The notes beneath the pieces were generated by a model. It made no database searches. It was not told where the DNA came from and worked only from the letters and a program-made list of their open reading frames with translations. Below, in pieces: positions 1 to 9,248 of a DNA stretch of 64,000 nt. The stretch comes from Whalleya microplaca. Its lineage: Eukaryota > Ascomycota > Sordariomycetes > Xylariales > Xylariaceae. Each line of letters starts with the position of its first letter. Position 1 is the stretch's first letter. Where the stretch lies: contig MU385735.1 of assembly GCA_022497155.1 (NCBI GenBank), positions 248,001-312,000 on the forward strand, read 5' to 3'. A program made the translations under genes and the position numbers.

Positions 1-103
1 CAACACCGCCTGAGATAGAAATATCATCATAGTTCTGTTGGGTGAAGACACCGGCATGGACCAAGGCTGCAGAGGCAGCGAGGAAGGCAGCAGAGAATCG
101 CAT
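1..103 (-). CDS. Secreted protein, N-terminal fragment (runs off the window)
   Basis: Reading leftwards from an ATG at 103-101 gives 34 codons that stay open to the window edge. The first residues are MRFSAAFLAASAALVHAG, a textbook signal peptide: a short basic start, an Ala/Leu-rich core, and cleavage probably after HA(G). The mature part begins VFTQQNYDDIS. The protein should therefore enter the secretory pathway as an extracellular, cell-wall or GPI-anchored protein. The family cannot be named from this fragment. The start is chosen because it is the only ATG giving a leader peptide. Confidence 0.6.
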   Translation of the reverse strand, partial: MRFSAAFLAASAALVHAGVFTQQNYDDISISGGV

Positions 104-1394
104 GTTGATGAAGATATGGTGCTCGGCGAGGTCGTAAATTATGGTAATTGACGTGAAGTCGTGAATAGGTGGCTTAGTTTAGGCCAACAATGGAGTAAAA
201 GAAGCGTGATAATTGAACTCAGTAATGGCCAAGAATTGAACGACAGCACAGCTGTGAGTGGGTAGAGAAAAAGGAGTGAAAGACAGGAACCTATTACACG
301 TTACGAGTTAGTGATGATTTCCTCTTGGTTGCTCCTGGGAACTATTGGGAGTAGAAACGAGAGCAAACAAAGGGGGAATGGGTCCCGAGGTCATCTCTCA
401 GAAGTATGTTACTCTCTGAGCCGACTGAATTGGGAAAGGAAGTGCCCTAGATACTAACCTGGCTGTGTATAGTAAAGGTTTATAATAGAATAAAAAAGCC
501 AGAGAAAACCATGAAGAGATGAGCGAAAAGTCGAAGATCTTATACGCTTTGATTTTCATAGAACCAGAAGATCACTCGCACAATTCCAGCTTCCCCATTA
601 TCATATCGGCATAGCTAACCGAGCTGTGAATCTTCACGAAAGCCTCAGGTATGCCCAGATTTGACGTGCAACGTGCAGTGCGCGAAGGACCGCTTGGCTG
701 AAACCACATCTCCTCAAACGCGATAGAATTAGAGATGAACGTCTACCTGAGTGCGGCTTAATAGATCTCTGGGCAAGTTTTCATTCTGCTTAGCTAGTGG
801 TGCTCTCAAAATAAGACTGGCGCTAACATGAGGCTCTTCCAAGGTCCTCAACCCGTCTCAAAGCGCGGCCATATTGGAGATTCCAAGCACTCGGCTGCAC
901 AACAGCAGACTGTATGGATTAGATGTACAACGAAAGTTAGATACCAATAGAATTGACCATAATATAAGGAAAGCGTGTATACCGTATCAAATAATTGTTA
1001 TATGTAGTCTGTATATATACATGCTTATTTCGAAATCGCTTTTCATATATCGTGTGAAGAGATTAACCTCGTCTGAAGTTGTATTGAAGACCAGTGGGTA
1101 GCTGACAACAAGCGAAGGGTTCTAGTTCGTTGGGTATCGAAACTACAGGGGACCTCTGACCCTCATCTGGGGCTACTTCCCAAACTGCCAAGCTATAAGG
1201 CCAAGAGAATGGCACTCTAACTTTGCATCAAGGGGACATCCTCATTTGGGATCATGAATTGAAGATGTGGACATCTACGACGTTGACGTAAATTTAGCTC
1301 TTTATTTCGGAACTTAAAACTGGTTGAAACAACTTCCCTATTAACTTATTGGTGATATGACTTTACTAAAGGTAGTATTACACGCACCGTTATA

Positions 1395-1942
1395 CCAACC
1401 CACCTACAACTCCCACGGTCTTTTCCTAGAAATCCCACAACTCATTTCGCACAGACAATTGCATGGTCACCCATACAAAATAATATGGAGGTCAATATAT
1501 ACAGACAGCAATACAATTGGTACTTTATTTTATATGTATATCTCACTTAAGAAGAAGTATTTTTTGTATTGGCTGATGGTGATGTTTATGAGGTACTTAG
1601 ACTTATATATAAGCCTCGCTTAAATGTAAGTACCTTCCCCCGCCTAGCTTTATTAAAAATACATATATTTATATGGATAATACACTTAAATAAAAGTACC
1701 TTTTTCTTTGTAAATACTATTAAAGTCAGTTAATTAACGGCTGGTATTAGTATTAGTAATTTTGAGGCTATAGTCACTGTGATAATAAAGTGAATGAGAT
1801 CTTAATGTCTGGGGTCAACATTGATTGACACAAGGCCCCCATACTAGTTTGTATGGGAGCCCATGTTAGCGTGTGTAAGCGAAATACGTAGGTGGAGATT
1901 GTGGGATTTCTAGGAAATGACCGTGGGAGTTGTAGGTGGGTT
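1395..1942. mobile_element. MITE-like element with ~45-bp terminal inverted repeats
   Basis: The left repeat (1395-1440, starting CCAACCCACCTACAACTCCC) is repeated in inverted orientation at 1899-1942 with about one mismatch in 44 bases. Just inside the right repeat lies a second palindrome (cccatactagtttgtatggg, 1837-1856), partly mirrored by cccatacaaaataatatgga near 1472-1491. The ~550-bp AT-rich interior has no transposase ORF. TA dinucleotides flank both ends (TA at 1393-1394 and in TTATA at 1946-1950), which would suit a Tc1/mariner-type element, but the target duplication is not clean. Inferred to be a non-autonomous DNA transposon. Confidence 0.7.
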
Positions 1943-2756
1943 GCGTTATACTGCGAGGGATGAATATCTATCTCACTATCCCAGCAAATGATTCCTATTG
2001 CGGCACTTCAGACTTCGAACCTCCCGTTTGATTGATAACATGGAGAAAGGAGTCTTGTCTGTAAGGTTCAGCAGTTTTCTGAGGCGTAAATCGCTACAGA
2101 AATCAGAGCCTCTTCCTAGATTAGATGTGGACCTCACGAACGCAAATCTGCGATAGGTATGGCAACAGATTCCTATAATACTATAACACCTCACTCAGTA
2201 ATTTCCGAAACATGTTTATAGTATAATGCTTTCTGTTCAGAGTTGCCAATACCTCATAGTTTTCGACGCTTATTCGTGGTATTGCATATGGAGAGCAATT
2301 GTGTTTTCATGCCCTGGTTAGACGTCGTATTGATGATATGAGCCGCAAGGTGATGCCACCGCAAGTACCAAATATATGAGCAATAGATCAAAAGAACATT
2401 TTACATAGCAATAGAACAATAACACTTGAAACCCATTTTTCGTAATGACCAATGCTAACCCGTTACTCTAGGTGTGGTTGCACCAATGGTCACATGGTGC
2501 TAAACGCCGGCTAGATGGTAGGTATTACCAATGCTCACTTTCAAAAGGCACCAATTATACTGAGCACAGGTGATGCAGATATCAATGTGTCGCTTATAAA
2601 TACAAAAGAGAATGATGTTGTGGGAGCGGAGATAGAATCAACGCCCGCCTTGTAGCCGTCTCTCGGGCTTTAGATTATTGGCTGTATCGCCATACCCCTC
2701 ATAAATGGCGACATCCCCACGATCTATAAGCCGATCCGGACGGACCGGGGCTAGTC

Positions 2757-2762
2757 TATAAA
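2757..2762 (+). promoter_or_regulatory. TATA box of the flavin monooxygenase gene
   Basis: A TATAAA hexamer lies 51 bases upstream of the ATG at 2813, a normal spacing for a fungal core promoter with a short leader. Inferred from motif and position only. Confidence 0.4.
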
Positions 2763-2812
2763 GCTCCCAAGGCCACGGCATCCCGGCAATCAAGGACAGA
2801 GATATATCCATC

Positions 2813-4147
2813 ATGGCCGAACAGAAAAAGAAACAACTACACTTAGGCGCGTTCATGCGCCCGGTGAGCCTGCACACTGGAGCATGGCGATATCCCGGCG
2901 CTTACCCCGATGCCAACTTCAACTTCCAGCACATCAAGTCCTTCGCACAGAAGCTGGAAAAGGCCAAGTTCGACGCCTTTTTTATGGCCGACCATCTGGC
3001 CGTGTTGAATATGCCCGTTGAAGCTCTAAAGCGAAGCCACACTGTAACTTCGTTCGAACCATTTACCTTACTGTCTAGTCTGGCGGCTGTAACTGAGCGC
3101 ATCGGCCTTGTTGCTACTGCCTCTACAACGTTCGATGAGCCATACCACATCGCCCGACGGTTTGCGTCGCTTGACCACCTAAGCGGCGGCCGAGCAGGCT
3201 GGAATATCGTCACGACGGCTAATCCAGACGCGGCACAGAATTTTGGCCTTGACGAGCATGTAGATCACGGCGACCGTTACGTCCGCGCCCGTGAGTTCTA
3301 CGATGTTGTAACGGGGCTTTGGGATAGCTTTGCCGATGATGCGTTCGTGCGAAACGTCGAAAGTGGCATTTTCTTCGAGCCAGAACGCATGCATGTGCTG
3401 GATCACAAAGGTCCTCAACTCAAGGTCAGAGGACCATTGAACATCGCACGGGCGCCGCAGGGATGGCCTGTGATCGTTCAAGCTGGACAATCGGAACCCG
3501 GGCGCCAGCTAGCAGCTGAGACGGCTGAGGTGGTTTTCTGTGCGCCACGCGACCTTGAGGCGGGTAAGGCGTTCTTCGCGGATGTTAAGGGGCGGCTCGA
3601 AGCAGCAGGTCGAGATCGTGATGATATGAAGCTATTGCCAGCTGCGTTCGTTATTATTGGGGATACTGCCGAAGAGGCCCAAGCGAAGCGATTGAAGCTA
3701 GATAGTCTTGTGCACTATGACAGCGCCATTGCGTCGCTGTCTATTGCGCTTGGCTGCGACGCTTCAGCTTTCCCCCCTGACGCCCCTTTGCCAGCAGAGA
3801 TCCCCGAGACTAATGCTAGTAAGTCAGGCCGAGAAGGGGTTATAAAATTAGCTGCAAAGGAGGGCCTGACTGTTCGTCAACTTGCGCAAAGATATGGGGG
3901 GTACTCCGGTCTCGCCTTTGTCGGCACGGTAGAGACCGTCGCAGATGAAATGGAGAAATGGCTCGTCGAAGAAGGTTCGGATGGATTCAATGTTGTTTTT
4001 CCTTTTCTACCACAGGGTCTTGACGATGTAGTTGATCGACTGGTACCCGAATTGCAGCGGCGTGGCATATTCCGCCAGGACTATGAAGGGGCAACTCTAC
4101 GGGAGCATTTGGGCCTCAAACGTCCGGAGAATAGGTTCTTCCCTTGA
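2813..4147 (+). CDS. FMN-dependent monooxygenase, NtaA/SnaA/DszA (bacterial luciferase-like) family
   Basis: A single open frame of 444 residues with no intron. It reads as a class C flavin-dependent monooxygenase of the luciferase-like fold, the family of nitrilotriacetate monooxygenase NtaA, pristinamycin synthase SnaA and dibenzothiophene sulfone monooxygenase DszA. Such enzymes use FMNH2 from a separate reductase plus O2. Landmarks are the N-terminal HLGAFMRPVSLHTGAWRYPG (residues about 10-29), FFMADHLAVL (about 56-65), DHLSGGRAGWNIVTT (about 121-135, the family hallmark), GDRYVRAREF (about 152-161) and VIVQAGQSEPGRQLAA (about 219-234). Length is normal for the family. Substrate cannot be told. 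The neighbour HAD gene converges on it 219 bp downstream, with no flavin reductase nearby. An intronless bacterial-type gene suggests old transfer from bacteria (inference). Confidence 0.9.
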   Translation: MAEQKKKQLHLGAFMRPVSLHTGAWRYPGAYPDANFNFQHIKSFAQKLEKAKFDAFFMADHLAVLNMPVEALKRSHTVTSFEPFTLLSSLAAVTERIGLVATASTTFDEPYHIARRFASLDHLSGGRAGWNIVTTANPDAAQNFGLDEHVDHGDRYVRAREFYDVVTGLWDSFADDAFVRNVESGIFFEPERMHVLDHKGPQLKVRGPLNIARAPQGWPVIVQAGQSEPGRQLAAETAEVVFCAPRDLEAGKAFFADVKGRLEAAGRDRDDMKLLPAAFVIIGDTAEEAQAKRLKLDSLVHYDSAIASLSIALGCDASAFPPDAPLPAEIPETNASKSGREGVIKLAAKEGLTVRQLAQRYGGYSGLAFVGTVETVADEMEKWLVEEGSDGFNVVFPFLPQGLDDVVDRLVPELQRRGIFRQDYEGATLREHLGLKRPENRFFP

Positions 4148-4366
4148 GTGCCCATTCTCATACCTAGCATTGGGTTTCAATCCTAATATGAGATGATATA
4201 TCTTGCTCTGCCTGGTTCGCTGTTCCTTGTTGACTCTGACCAATATCGAGCGCCCATTATGTCTAGGGTCAAGCTATTCCTGGAATGGGAGACTATGCTC
4301 GTCGAGCTGTGATATGTTGTCACCCACCGTTAAGAGGCGCATGTTCACATACAAACTTTCTTTCTC

Positions 4367-5339
4367 TTAAGACGGCACATCGATGCCGTATTTCTCATAT
4401 TTGAAGTGTTCCAGAGTCGGTATGCTTTCAGCCCAGCCGTCATCAATACCTCCCGGCTGCCCGCCGTCTCCGACCTCCATCAATCCCGTCCTCCCAGCCA
4501 GCACTTCTTTCTGCTTCGCTTGATACTCAATTGCCACATCTGGATGCGGTACCCAAACAACCCTCATCCCAGCACGTCTTCCAGCTTCTACTCCGACCAC
4601 GCTATCTTCGAAGACCAAACATTCGTTGGGCAAGATGTGCTGTTTGCCAGGGCCTGTCGCCGAGTTCAACTCCTGCAATGCGACCAAATAAATGTCAGGC
4701 GCTGGCTTCCCTCGACCCTCTCGAACTCGTGGGTCATCACCCAGGACCCGCCTGTCGGGCTGGAAAAAGCTAAGCAGCCGCCTCGTTTCCGGACTCGAAA
4801 TTTTCAACTCGTAGCTATTGCTCTTAGTGCTAGATGCTAACGCCAGCTCTATTCTGTCCCCAGAAGCACTACGTGCACGGCTGAGGTTGGACAGAAGCTT
4901 TTCCGCGCCGGGCAGTGGCTTGCAATTCGGAAATTGCAGTCTCATCTGTTCAGACGATTCGCGGGCGAACTGCTCGCGTGAAATAGGCAACTTTGCCCAG
5001 TCATGGAACGCGTCGCCATTTGTCGAATCTGGGATACCCATGAGCTGAGCTCGAATCGACCGGGTAAATGTGGGTCTCCCGTACTTCTCAAGAAGTTGGT
5101 TCGTGCTTAGAGTTATTATGTCTTCGGTGTTGATGAGAAGACCGTCCATGTCGAAAATGCAGGCACGGATTGCGGGAAAGCTGGTGTGAATTCGGTGAGC
5201 CTTGGGGTTTACAGTGGATATCTACCCCCATGTCTGCAACTGCATGCAATAATAACAATGCCCATGCTAATGGACATTATGGGCATATAAGGATGATGTC
5301 TCTGCGGGAGGACACTTACTCTGTCTCAAGGGAAGCCAT
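4367..5339 (-). CDS. HAD-superfamily phosphatase (GS1/DOG-like)
   Basis: Two exons: 5339-5320 and 5180-4367. The intron at 5181-5319 (GTAAGT..CAG, 139 bp) falls inside codon 7, giving a 277-residue protein. The first exon supplies only MASLET plus part of D. Motif I follows at once: CIFDMDGLL, with the nucleophile and general acid Asp at residues 17 and 19. Motif II is ALASSTKS, motif III the Lys in GRGKPAPDIYL, and motif IV CLVFEDSVVGVEAGRRAGM with the acidic pair ED. This is the complete set for a cytosolic Mg2+-dependent subfamily I phosphatase such as yeast Dog1/Dog2 or pseudouridine-5'-phosphatase (GS1). The substrate is probably a small sugar or nucleoside phosphate, not determinable here. 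The ATG inside the motif (MDGLL) is not the start, because it would drop the catalytic Asp. Confidence 0.88.
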
Positions 5340-5710
5340 GATTACTGAATGAAGGCTAACTTTGGTCTAAAGTGACGGAAGCGAATTGAGGGATGCGATC
5401 TGAATCGTGATTCGGGTCGTGAATTTCAACTTGTAGTGTTATCTGTGTAAAACCATCGGATGATTTGGTTCAGGATGACTGAAATTGCCAAACAAGCCTA
5501 ATGCCGAGTACAACAGAAGCTTTTGCAATGTACTGTAACTGTGGGCTATTAAGGCCTACCTTGCGTATCATCCGATCTAGTATGCTGGCAGAGGAGCAAA
5601 CACCTTACTACTAGTAAAGAGACATCGGCGTCCTGTGCGTAGTTAGCAAGCAATGAGAGGATGCCAATTGCTGCTAAACTAATGTGTACAAACTCTGTTA
5701 GACCTTAGGG

Positions 5711-5755
5711 TCGATTCCTAACAATGCTATTGGAATTCGCTTGGTTAGCTCACTT
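5711..5755 (+). repeat. Dispersed 45-bp repeat, copy A
   Basis: TCGATTCCTAACAATGCTAT and the bases that follow match 8651-8695 with about 8 mismatches in 45. It lies 20 bp left of the small MITE-like element. Function unknown. Confidence 0.5.
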
Positions 5756-5775
5756 GAAGTCGTTTGTTCAAGAAG

Positions 5776-5931
5776 ATGGATTGGGGCGGAATTGACGTTG
5801 TATTCTAAGTGGAGGCGTATCTACTGTACTAATCTGAGCAAAATTGAACTAACCGTCAGATTACGTGACACCTGATTCCTGAATGATATATCTCCACTTA
5901 GAATACAACCTGAATTCAGCCCCCAATCCAT
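5776..5931. mobile_element. Small (~156 bp) MITE-like inverted-repeat element
   Basis: The left arm (5776-5816, ATGGATTGGGGCGGAATTGA, then GTTGTATTCTAAGTGGAG) returns in inverted orientation at 5888-5931 (CTCCACTTAGAATACAAC, then CCCCCAATCCAT). The arms agree at roughly 36 of 42 positions with one indel, and enclose about 70 bp with no ORF. This is the structure expected of a short non-autonomous transposon. No clean target-site duplication could be seen. Confidence 0.6.
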
Positions 5932-6648
5932 TATCAGCAGACAAGCTTTTGTTACACTACGATGTACGAACTGCGTATGTTTGTAGTGATAGTACCCCTC
6001 CTATGTGTGACAATGTGGTACCATATGTACGCCCTAACCCCTGATTGTCAGCGGAGTTATAAATAAGCTATCGTTTCTATTAATTTCGCGTCTTACAAAA
6101 GAATTACTTTTCTATATGTATAAGCTGAAAGTGCTTACAGGGCAAAAGGTGATGGGAGTAACATAGTGCCAGATATTTCTTACACAGGAACTGGGGGTGG
6201 CGCGCTAATATATTATTTGTGGGTAAGGTAGGTATCTGACGGTTCAGCGACTTTGCGACGTCTTTCCTGTGACTTATCTCCGTCTCAATGACTATTCCAT
6301 CATCTTCGTCACTTATCTGGAAGACTTGAGTTCTAATTGTATTCCTACCTTGAACTTATGGCTAGTGGCCATGCCGAATTCTTGGTTTGGTATGATGCAT
6401 TGGCGTAAAAGCAAGAGCTTGCGCCGGCGGCCACAAATGGTCTCATCCTCATCAAGTCAAGGATGAGGATTCAGCCTCACTCTCTGCCATGGTAAAGACC
6501 GAATATTACCGATGGTGTGCCTCTACCTAAATAATCCTATTGTCCACCCCGCTGCTCAAATTGCCGGCGAGTTGTCATCTGTACTACATATTGCTAAGTA
6601 CGCTACCAGTATGCTAACGGTAGGTATTGGAGACACGATAGTTGGAAC

Positions 6649-8554
6649 ATGGAGCGCAGAAAGTCTGCACGTAAGGTCTCATCCCATCACCGTGTCTATA
6701 ACACACGGTCTGACTAAACCTTGTTCTGACAGTCACGCCTGAAAATTACACCCGAGCAATCATCTCGCTCTCAAGGAGATATTCGAGCACCTCTGCTTTC
6801 CCGGGAAACAATTATGTCGACCTCGGAGGATGGATGCTACAAGACCGCACCCTTTTTAATTCCGCGAAACCGGAAGAAGATGCGAACATCTTCGCTTCCA
6901 AATCCGAACAGCCTCACGATCTAGTTGTAGTGTACAACAGCGGGAAGAGGAAATGGGATGTGCAAGGGTTCAGTCAAGAGCAACATGAAGACTTCTCTAC
7001 CGCCACATTTCCTCCAACAGGAGGCTCGGGTCAGTTGGTCTTTATTCGAGGCTTCATATCGCCCTCGTGGGTGTCGGTCCTGGGGAGCAAATACAACATC
7101 GATCCGGAATTCTTCAGGCGACACATGGATTTCCTTTCTGCGAGCATTGACAGGCATGCATACAGTTTTCCATCGCTTGCCAGTTCCTCAATTAATATAT
7201 TTCGACTCTGTGTAAACACCCTTCTTCATCGCGATGATTTTGGCGGACAGGATCTTCAGTCGCAACGATCAGATCAATCCGCTGAGCTCGCAACATACAA
7301 GACCCAACAGCTTGGTTCTACTAAAGTCTGTTGCGGAGACTCCCTAGTGCGCGAGTATTCCACTGTGTCCGTCCTTTTCTGTGATCGAACAATGGATCTC
7401 ACTCTGTATCACGAGAACAGATAGAGGCTGGGCTGGTGAGAGAAGGCGCTACATACCACGAGAAGAACACTAGCTGATATGCGCATTCAGTCATTGCCTG
7501 GATGGACCAAGGTAGACCCTTGGAACAATCTCCTCCGGGACCGTGGACAAGTCACATCGAATCCAAGGCTACACCACTGCCTGTCCTCCAATATCATCCC
7601 AAGATGGCATTTCGAACGACCACGAATCGTCTAGATCCAGATGCGAACACTTCGGCCGAGATTCAGCAAAGCGCAGCTATACTTCCCTTACAGTACGATT
7701 CATTGATCGCGCTTGTCGATCTGGCCCGTCACGCGCCCCAAGATCCGCTTTCCATGTGCATCCCTTTGTTTGCGCACGCAGCGTTCTCGGAAGTTCAGTT
7801 CTTGAACCTGATGGAGTCCAGAATCCAAATGCAGATAACCGCTATAGCCGAAGGAGTCCCGGCTAATACGGTGGTCAACTTCCAATACTTCTCCAACATT
7901 CTCAACCGACATGCGCAGCAGCTGAAAGATAGTACTCGTGCGCTCAGCAAGTTGGCCGAGCGAGGTAGTCAAGGGTGGAACGGATGGAATGGAGCCAGAC
8001 CAGAAAGCAGACCCGAAAGTCCGATGGCGACAAATGCGGTGCGGCCGGGTTTCGGCATGGGCTCTCCACGCCGGCAAACGTCCGAGTCCGAGTCGTTCAA
8101 GAGCGTTGGATCCAGTAGTTCCGACAGTGCCTTTACAGCAAAAGGCCTCTTGGAAGATTATGAACAACTCCATGCTCGTTGCATCGACTTGTCAACAATG
8201 TGTACCAGAGGCATAACTCTAGCCATGAACAAAGCCGCGATCGAGGAATCCCACAAAGCCATTGAACAGTCTGAGCGAGTCAAGAAGTTGACTCTGCTTG
8301 CGACGCTCTTCATTCCTCTCAGTTTTTGCTCCAGTTTGTTTGGAATGAACATTGATATCCTTGGGCAGAACGAGGTAAGGTTTTGGTGGTTTTTCGTCCT
8401 GTGTGGTCCAATCACTCTATTTGCCTATGTTTTCTATCTATGGGACTTTCAGGTTTTGAGGCGGTGGTGGATGAAGTTCTGGAAAAGATGCCGCCGTGTT
8501 AGGCGAAACATTACGGGTAGTCAGAGCGAGAAGGACCCAAGTCATATTGTGTGA
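6649..8554 (+). CDS. CorA-like Mg2+ transporter family protein, with apparent 1-nt frameshift
   Basis: Exons are 6649-6670, 6733-7435 and 7491-8554. Introns: 6671-6732 (GTAAGG..CAG) and 7436-7490 (GTGAGA..CAG). The start MERRKSAL|TPENYTRAI joins in phase to the long second exon. The C-terminal part has a long helix (LEDYEQLHARCIDLSTMCT..), then LTLLATLFIPLSFCSSLFGMN with the GMN signature of CorA channels, and a second membrane segment (FFVLCGPITLFAYVFYLW). The protein would sit in a membrane and conduct divalent cations, or be a fungal CorA-like relative. Odd: within exon 2 the frame changes near 7365-7385. VREYSTVSVLF is in one frame and SVIEQWISLCITRTDRGWA|VIAW in the next, with no splice sites between them. 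Removing one T of the TTTT run near 7374-7377 would restore about 595 codons. It is either a pseudogene or a base-call error. Confidence 0.75.
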
Positions 8555-9248
8555 TCTTGTCGTTTTAATGTTTGTGTTTGTAAAGTAAATAGCATCGAGA
8601 TACCAATCCCAATCCCAATAGCTGTAGCTAAGTAATAGAGCGAGTTAAGTTCGCTTCCTAACAACGTTATTGGTATTCGCTCTCTTAGCTCATTTCCAAT
8701 CCCCATCCCCATCCCCAAATCCCAATCATATGACAACATCTGTGTTTGTTAGATACCTAGCAGCCTACACAGCTACAGTAATGAGCAATCTCATAAGGGA
8801 TTAACACGGTTTTGAGGCGGGACTAGCCGATGAGTGTGCACTGCCCCTTCGAGTGCAGAAGCCATGCAACTGAGGGCTACTAGTCAAACCAATCAAGGTG
8901 TAGATGCGAGAGCAGCGTTAACGCAGCCCCACAGAAGTCTTACGGACCTAAGGCTGATAGGTTACCCGTAGGTTTCTTCTAGTCGTTCTGACAGGTTTAG
9001 TTAGTGCTGTCATTGGCTTTAGATGTGAGGCAAAGTCCAATGCTTACCTAGCGATCTCTATATGTATAGTAGGTAGTATATTACGTGAAGGTTGTAAGTG
9101 GGCCGATGCCGTACATGTATGTACAGATGCAACACACCCCACCCCGCAGCCCCAAGTCCATGTACACACCTAGGTTACATACCATAATCCTTCTCCTTGC
9201 GGCTCTCTTCTCGCCCCGGAACACCTTACTCTTCCGTAGGCTGTAGTC
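8555..9248. other. Intergenic, 0.7 kb
   Basis: No gene recognised. It holds repeat copy B and C-rich tandem stretches (ccaatcccaatccc near 8605 and ccaatccccatccccatcccc near 8696). The right part is the presumed promoter of the NLR-like gene. Confidence 0.55.
8651..8695 (+). repeat. Dispersed 45-bp repeat, copy B, inside an imperfect hairpin
   Basis: TCGCTTCCTAACAACGTTAT and the following bases match 5711-5755. Here the repeat is the right-hand part of an imperfect inverted repeat: AGCTAAG(taat)AGAGCGA at about 8625-8642 pairs with TCGCTCTCTTAGCT at about 8678-8691. Confidence 0.5.

Larger units (their letters stand above)
104..2812. other. Intergenic, 2.7 kb, contains a MITE-like element
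   Basis: No gene recognised on either strand; the short ORFs have no coding character. It contains the inverted-repeat element at 1395-1942 (listed separately) and an AT-rich core around 1480-1790. The right end carries the promoter of the flavin monooxygenase gene. Confidence 0.6.
5340..6648. other. Intergenic, 1.3 kb, with a dispersed repeat and a small MITE-like element
   Basis: No gene recognised. It holds dispersed repeat copy A (5711-5755) and the inverted-repeat element at 5776-5931, both listed separately. The rest shows no coding character. Confidence 0.6.

Noticed and set aside
5705..5721. T-arm-like stem-loop TTAGG-GTCGATT-CCTAA taken as part of a tRNA gene
   Set aside because: No matching D-arm, anticodon arm or acceptor stem could be folded around it. 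Kept only as a feature of the dispersed repeat.
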